Shown here in pieces: positions 57,901 through 64,000 of a stretch of 64,000 nt of DNA. The position numbers and the translations under genes are program-made. The DNA is from Polytrichum commune. Taxonomy: Eukaryota > Streptophyta > Polytrichopsida > Polytrichales > Polytrichaceae. The first letter of the stretch is position 1; the number at the start of each line of letters is the position of its first letter. Where the stretch lies: the NCBI GenBank assembly GCA_950295325.1, contig OX485807.1, forward strand, positions 22,043,666 to 22,107,665. Reading direction: 5' to 3'. Below the pieces are notes generated by a model. It was not told the origin of the DNA. It ran no database searches and was given only the letters and a program-made list of their open reading frames with translations.

Positions 57901-58655
57901 AGTAGGTGGCAGTCAACGAGACAGTGGGAAAAGGTAATTAACGAACGTGCTTGAATTGTTTGTCCGTTTGTAATCGGGGGGAATCCATGTTTGGTCGAAT
58001 CGCAAGGTGAGATTTTCGGATTGTAAGGAGGGTTATGGTAAGGTTGGGAGAAGTAATCACGGAGGTTTGGTGATGAATCGTTATCGCGCAGCTGATACGA
58101 GGTTGTGTGTGTGGGTCGTGGTGACAGGTGCACCGGCAATGACTTCACGTGGATTGAAGGAGAAGGACTTCGAGCAGATCGCCGAATTTCTGGAGCGTGC
58201 TGTGAACATCACTTTGAAGGTTCAAAAGGAGAGGGGCAAGCTTCTGAAGGAGTTCAACAAGGGAGTAGAAAACAACGAAGAAATTGCTGCCTTGAAGGGT
58301 GATGTAGAGAAGTTCTCGATGTCTTTTGACATGCCGGGATTTGACGTGAACAACTTGAAGTACGGCAAGGAATAGGGTGTTAATGATGATATGAAGTAGA
58401 AACGTGAGTGGTCGAAAGGTAAGTAGTTAGAAAATTGCAAAGAGGAATTATTGCCTGTTTGCGCACCCTGTAATACGTCTTCTTGGAACACTGATGACTT
58501 GGCAACAATTTTGTAGTGGTAGGTACATTCTTTTGACGATGGTAATAATTTGAATGTCAACGTGTTGGCATTTTTTGATTGCATCCGAAGTGGTTAGTTC
58601 AATGTGGCACATTTTAGTTGTGTGTCACAAATAGTGTTGTTAGGTTGTATGTTTT
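54757..58655 (+). repeat. Arm B of the 3.9-kb inverted duplication carrying SHMT
   Basis: Reverse complement of 24862-28755. Identity is near complete and indel-free from about 55815 to 58655, but lower and gapped from 54757 to 55810. The arms face each other across about 26 kb. The outer boundary near 58655 is abrupt. Confidence 0.92.
56097..58375 (+). CDS. SHMT: Serine hydroxymethyltransferase, cytosolic type, copy B, 5 exons, 478 aa
   Basis: Exons 56097-56508, 56752-57035, 57155-57545, 57669-57770 and 58128-58375; 1,437 coding bases, 478 aa, stop TAG at 58373. It has the same exon structure and protein as copy A. PLP-binding Lys250 sits in THKSLRGPR, and substrate-site blocks RYYGGNE and [10 protein letters not shown] are present. 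The fourth donor is taken at ATCG|GTACGG because it alone restores the conserved [11 protein letters not shown]. Intron 4 is the main place where the two copies differ. The 5' flank differs clearly from that of copy A, so the two genes could be expressed differently. It reads away from the 26-kb spacer, as does copy A. Intact. Confidence 0.97.
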
Positions 58656-60271
58656 TGCCTGTTGCATATTAATAGCGGTGTAAGAAGAATGCGATAACCC
58701 TTGTAGAAGTGCACATCTTTGGCAAATCTCAATGGCTAATCAAGGATATTTCAGCTCAACGAGGGGTGTATGAAGTGTTTCACAAAAGTGGGACAACACC
58801 TTCATTTAATTGAAAATCCTCGCCTGTAATAAAGTCGATTTTGTGGTGATTCGTACTTACCAATCCATTAACGGATGCCCCTTAATTGATAGTAAAAAAC
58901 TTTCCTTTAGATGAGGTACGAAACCTTGAATTAGAATATTCATAAATTTCTAAAAATTGTCATTGAAAACCTCAATGTTACCCACTCTTATGAGCCCCAT
59001 GATGTTTAGGAAGTAATCCGCATTCGGCACAACCCAATACTCATTGTCCCTCCCTTTTTCCAACAAGACGAGCGATGAGAATTGCGACTCGTAACATATT
59101 GTCATTCGAGCACGTTGTGAAGGTCACCGAGGGTAGCAAGCCTTGGGACGAGAAGGTTGGCACTTCGATGTGGTCTACCTCAACGGCCACGCTGGTGTTT
59201 AGGTTGGTTTGACCTGCGGGCATGTGGTTGGAAACATAGGTATCTGAGTACCAAGATGCGAGGAGTGCCAAATCTGCTCTCTGGACAACAGGGATGACTT
59301 TCACAGTAAATAAAGTCATGTTGTATGTGTGATTTACCCAACAGTTCTTGTGGAGGAACGTTGTTTCTTTGTAAGCATGGTGTACACAATACGATTGGAT
59401 TGAAGAGATTGCATGTTCCAATGTTGAAACCTTCTTGATTTTGCAAGGTGGGAATTAAGCACCGAAGACAAGAACATGCTTTCTAATTATGACAATGTAA
59501 CCATGGTTTCAAAGAGCAAATAATTCTTTCCTATTGCTTTGGTATGATTAGTTGCTAGTGTTGGATTCAAGACACATGATGAGGGTATTAAAAGCCAAGT
59601 TAGTTCATCAGGTATCAGTTCCAATTTGAGTGTGTAAAGATGGACAACAATGGTAACTATTGTTCTCTATAAATGGGTAAACTTGAAATCTAATATGAGG
59701 TCTCATTAGGTCCTAGCATAAAACTTTAAAAATTCATAACTAATTCATATTATGTTCAATCTTTTTTTCTTAAACATTGGAGATGATTTACAGTAAACAA
59801 TTTTTGACAAAGTGTATAATTCTCTCAATGTTAAAAACTGCTCAAAGATGTTACTCTCTATGATAGGTTCGTCCTACTGTAATGGTCCATTAAGGCCCAG
59901 GTACCACAGCTGCCAGAATCCCACTTAAGATTGTTCAGGACAGTATTTGCCACGACCAACCCTTGATGACAGACTGAACCTTAACTCTATAACTACAGTA
60001 GCCCAGGATTGAATTGTACAACACAACCAAGCAGATCCGTACAGAATGGGCAATGATGATTCAGATCAACAATGTTAGGGTAACACTACAAAATTGCGAA
60101 ATAATTCCTTCCAAACATTCAACTCTTTCAATCAAATCTGAAAAATCGTGACCTAAAAATGATTCATGCACTTTGCCAGGTTTCAGAGTTCCCAGGTATC
60201 AGCAGGATACTTGAAATAGTTGAAAATCTTGCTATTTTCTTTGCAACTCCTTGGGGCTCCTGTTTTGGATA
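58656..60271. other. Spacer between SHMT copy B and the COG4100 gene
   Basis: A 126-codon minus-strand frame (59421-59041) is open but has no ATG at its start and resembles nothing I know. The 3' UTR of the minus-strand COG4100 gene probably lies just below 60272. Confidence 0.4.
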
Positions 60272-63200
60272 CTAATCTTCAAGATTGTTGAGGGCGTCCA
60301 GAACTGCTTCTAGTGCGAGTGCCCAATGTGTCCAATGTGTGCCCCCCTGCACAAGACAACAAATGAACTTAATTCCAGAACACGTGAAGGAAATAAAACT
60401 GCATCCACTGTTCAAGTATAGTCCGAATTCTTCAGCAAAGACAAATCAACTGCTCTTTTAGTTAGTTATTGAGCTCATGGTGGCTAAAGCATCACAGCTT
60501 GCTCACAAAAAAAGTGAAAAGATTCTACGACATCCTCGAGATGAAATTCTTGTAGAGCCAAGACTATTTTGATTTTTAGGAAGTTTTGAAACCTTTTTAA
60601 TCATAAAGGTAGCCAGAAACATAACATGGTGGGGTAAGAGATAATCTTTTGGGAGGTTGAAGGCAAAGGAAGGAAAGTCTATTATTTCATAATACTTCAG
60701 TCACATTTTCAACCACCAAAGGACAAAAAACGCAATTGCCCATTTCTTAAACAAACCTGGCAAAAGACGACAAATGGCTCTCGCAAAGGGCCATCGCATG
60801 AAAGCTCACTTGTGCTGCCATCTACAAATGTCCCATCTGCGAACACTACCTGCAACATACAAGGGAATCTATTATTTTCAGCTAGCTACCCAGAACATTA
60901 TAAGATACTCAAGTTATCACTAAGACATTGCCTTTATGTTAAAGACACACCAGTGATACCTACTGTAGTCATTTTAACTTCGAACTGTAGGTCATTTGAC
61001 GAGTACATCATATGAGAAGCCTTTGACAACTCAACATACGTTGACTGACAAGAACAAAGATTTCTCAATTTGGCAAATAGAAAGAAAAGGTACCTCATCA
61101 CCATATCCTGAAGTTGTGCCAGCCACGGGCCGTATATAGGCACCAACAGGACATCTCTTTTGAACTGCTCCACAGAAAGCTAGTAGCCGTTTGCGATTTC
61201 CAAGTTGCACTGCCTGCACAGCCAGCATAGTCCATTTTATAAAAGGAAGACAAAACCAACACTCTAAAGCTAACATTTTGAAGAGGACACAAACAATAGG
61301 TACAAGAAAAAGTGGGATCCAACAAAGCTTATTGAATTTAATTGAACTTCTGTGGAAGCAATTCTTGGAAATACTTTCAAAGAACAGATTAGCAACCTGA
61401 ATTATGTCATGACGGCGAACCCGAGGAGGTGGCGAAACTTTGTAACCCTCAGCTGCCATCACTTCTGCCACTAGAAGACCACCCTGCTCCAGGTATTACT
61501 CTAGTAAAAATGTGAAAGGGAAAAGTATAGAAAAACTGTTCCATACACAAGGTATTTCAGGTCCTTTAGAGATTATTAAAATGATATTTGTAATAGATGG
61601 CTACAACACCATGAGAACTTGTTGTAACCTTCTTTAGCCATAATGACAATCTAAGTGTCTTCACATTGATATGGGTAGAAGAGAAAGGGACACATTACAC
61701 ATATCTGGTTCAAGTCCTTCACACTTCTAAAAAAAAACCAATGTCTACAGTGATACGCAATTGCATGTGAATGTTCATTGATGGCACAATCTGGCGTGTC
61801 TTCTATCAAACAATCAACAGCCTCGATCCTGTTTCAAGGAAAAACGATTTTCAGGAATCGATCAATCCTGACTGACAGAACCGTCATAAGTTGGACATAT
61901 TTAGCAACATTTTTACGTAAACCAGAAAAAAAAACCCAAGATATCCCACCTTGATCGACTCGCCAACCATTTGTGGAGCCAAAAACAAGCCTTGGAACAG
62001 CTGGCGCATTACATCTCCAGAAGTGGAGCCTGAATTCATGCCAACTCCAGGCGCACTTAATCTTGCTGCAGCAGCTTCTACCCATTCACGTTTTCCTGCA
62101 ATATATCCCCCACACGGTGCTATTGTTCCCCCTGGGTTTTTTATCAAACTTCCAGCCATCAAATCTGCACCCTACATCAGATGTCACAAGATCGACTTAG
62201 AATAAACGAATATCATTATTGCTACTTCGTGAAAAAATGTCAAGAATCTGAAATGTCACATTATCCTAATTTTTTGAACATTCATTAAAGCTCTTGATGC
62301 TTTGCCTCTAACAAGGAACTGAGCAAACAATACGCCTGATTCCCAAAAAATAACCATGGTACTCGACTTGGACAGGCACAAAATGCAAAATGGAACACAA
62401 ACCACAGATGTTGGCTCGATAGTCTCAACGAATTCACCATAACAGTTGTCTACCATCACCACACAATTAGGATTCTGTGCCTGCAAATATCAACTTCAAG
62501 TTATTACTGAATGTTAAAAGGTCAGGAGCTACTACATACGCACCCAAAACTTCATTCCCAACACCCATTACAGAACGAAAAATCGTTCAGCTTCCAGAAC
62601 ACCTATCAGACTATACATCTTGTAAGTACTCCTCACCTTGATTATAATGATGGCAGCTTCGATCTCAGCAACAGTTAATGTCTTCCGCCAGGAGTAGCCA
62701 CACGAACGTTGGATAAGAGCACATTGCGTTTCAGGCCTCACAGCAGTCTCAAGTCCTTCCCAATCAAGACTTCCATCTTCCTGAAGCTGCCAGCCGAAAT
62801 TACAGTATCACTTGGTTCGTACATATATATCCAAACATAATCACTACCATTCAAACAAGACTCCAGAATAGAAGTCGTTGATACCATGAAATCTGGTTGC
62901 ATCTTGAGCTTCCTAATTCTCATTCCTATGATCAATGCCAACCTCAAAACAACTCCTGGACCAGGAACTTGGAATCTTACTGGAAGTTCTCGGTATGATA
63001 CACCAAACTCTTTCAGAGATCCATGTTTTGGTGAGCCTCGAAGACCAATTACTTCCTCCAACGTATCATAGGGTGCACCTGCCACCGCCAGCAGCTAAAG
63101 GCCCCTAATTAAGATTCTGATTCCAATTCTGTAGGTTACAAAGCAAGTGCACACTGATAATCAATTGTGACAGTGTAGAAGAGCAATAGGTCTCAGATAA

Positions 63201-63725
63201 ATTATCTGATGTTAAATGACCGAAACCTCTGATTTTTAAATTTTTTAAATTTTTTGGTCACTAGGAGAGAGGTTCCACCCATACCTCACCACCAGGTCGA
63301 AGGGCAGCATATAAAGCGCATGCAATGGCATGTGTGCCTGAATAGAACTGCACTCAACACCACATTAAGGTAAGCGGGCTTAAACAGACACTTGTGTATC
63401 TGCACCCACTTCCAAATTTAGGTGTTCCATTACTGGATTAATCAGTGGTTGGTTCTGATACAGTTGCCTCTCCAGATAAATTGATCCAAAATTCTAAGGC
63501 CAGATTTTCAGAAACATTTGATAAAGTTGATTCTGCAATCAATCAAAACCCACCAAATTCCAGCATTATCAATGTAGCCTACAACTCTTGAGAGAAAATG
63601 TGAGAATCGTATACTTGAGAGCGCACAATGGCAGCTTCAGCTCCAGCAATACTTGCAAATGCTACATCAAGAGCCTCTCGCCCTCCTGCGTCGTTGTGTC
63701 CATACCCTGTTGTACCTGCAAAATG
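60272..63725 (-). CDS. PLP-dependent methionine gamma-lyase/'aluminium resistance' family protein (COG4100), 10 exons seen, N-terminus missing
   Basis: Fold-type I PLP enzyme related to cystathionine lyases; the family's substrate is uncertain. Exons: 63725-63615, 63347-63285, 63094-62981, 62786-62637, 62480-62403, 62171-61950, 61483-61397, 61213-61094, 60849-60757 and 60346-60272 (TAG). They give 370 aa, with every internal junction in phase 0. Blocks in order: HFAGTTGYGHNDAGGREALD, FYSGTHAIACALYAALRPGG, GAPYDTLEEVIGLRGSPKHG, IQRSCGYSWRKTLTVAEIE, VMVDNCYGEFVE, GSLIKNPGGTIAPCGGYIAG (PLP lysine in LIKNP), LFQGLFLAPQMVGE, RRHDIIQ, FADGTFVDGSTSELSCDGPL and GGTHWTHW. Bacterial relatives have about 420 residues, so about 50 N-terminal residues plus any transit peptide are not found. 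They may lie upstream in this window unrecognised, or beyond its end. No break is seen in the part present. Confidence 0.92.
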
Positions 63726-64000
63726 CTGAGAAACCACTACAATCGTCAATCTTCTGCAAATTTTCAGCAGTGTACCATTATTTAACGTACAGGCAAGAGA
63801 GATTATGCACATCGTTGATGAACTTTGTAAACAATGTGTTGGACGATATGACATTTTCCTGAATGAGGTGGATGTGTTTGAACATGAGTTTACCCTAAGA
63901 GACTTCAGGCGGAGTGGAAGAGAGCATAATCTCTACCCCAATGGAATTTACTTATTACACATTACAAACTCATTCTTAAACCCTCAACCCCCTGCCAAGA
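63726..64000. other. Window edge upstream of the COG4100 exons
   Basis: Should contain intron sequence and perhaps a 5' exon of the COG4100 gene. No segment here could be matched with confidence to the missing N-terminus. Confidence 0.35.

Noticed and set aside
24862-58655. The two SHMT arms as one locus duplicated by assembly error
   Set aside because: The promoter-side parts differ by many indels and substitutions and the outer flanks are unrelated, so two real loci are more likely. Haplotype mis-joining cannot be fully excluded from sequence alone.

Overview
The window looks like nuclear DNA of a land plant with a large, repeat-rich genome. The evidence is spliced genes with GT-AG introns, plant-type proteins, organelle-type HflX, Copia and LINE remains, MITE-like elements, and a telo-box ahead of one gene. 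The AT-rich spacers and the LINE type would suit a seed-free plant such as a fern, lycophyte or bryophyte, but that is inference.

Layout: 1-11 kb is repeat debris. It holds a broken Ty1/Copia fossil (about 1.7-5.7 kb) with a 50-bp minisatellite inside it, an unrecognised coding remnant at 7.5-8.3 kb, a 270-bp tandem duplication, and an 89-bp LINE tail with target-site duplications. At 11.6-14.0 kb (+) is a two-exon soluble epoxide hydrolase. At 15.6-18.2 kb are a TA-flanked MITE and two small near-perfect hairpins. At 18.4-21.0 kb (-) are a CDC5 pseudogene fragment and a complete five-exon REV7 (MAD2B) gene.

From 24.86 to 58.66 kb the window is organised as a giant inverted repeat. Two 3.9-kb arms, each with an intact five-exon cytosolic serine hydroxymethyltransferase gene, face away from a 26-kb spacer. 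The SHMT part of the arms is almost identical and has no indels over about 2.8 kb, whereas the promoter-side part is clearly diverged. This pattern suggests an old inverted duplication with recent gene conversion. The spacer contains a 5.6-kb LINE with RT, RNase H, a CCHC finger and a restriction-like-endonuclease-like C-terminus (Dualen/RandI-type order), a 1.17-kb foldback element, a complete 13-exon HflX GTPase gene (574 aa), a second 5'-truncated LINE copy with a tRNA-like (SINE-like) segment in it, and two CTACACTAA-ended MITE-like elements, one of which ends exactly where arm B begins.

At 60.3-63.7 kb (-) lie ten exons of a PLP enzyme of the methionine gamma-lyase/'aluminium resistance' family (COG4100); its N-terminal exon(s) were not found and may lie past the window end. 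The host genes do not form a pathway. They are independent housekeeping genes: one-carbon metabolism, translesion DNA synthesis, ribosome-associated GTPase, epoxide hydrolysis, and sulfur/PLP chemistry.
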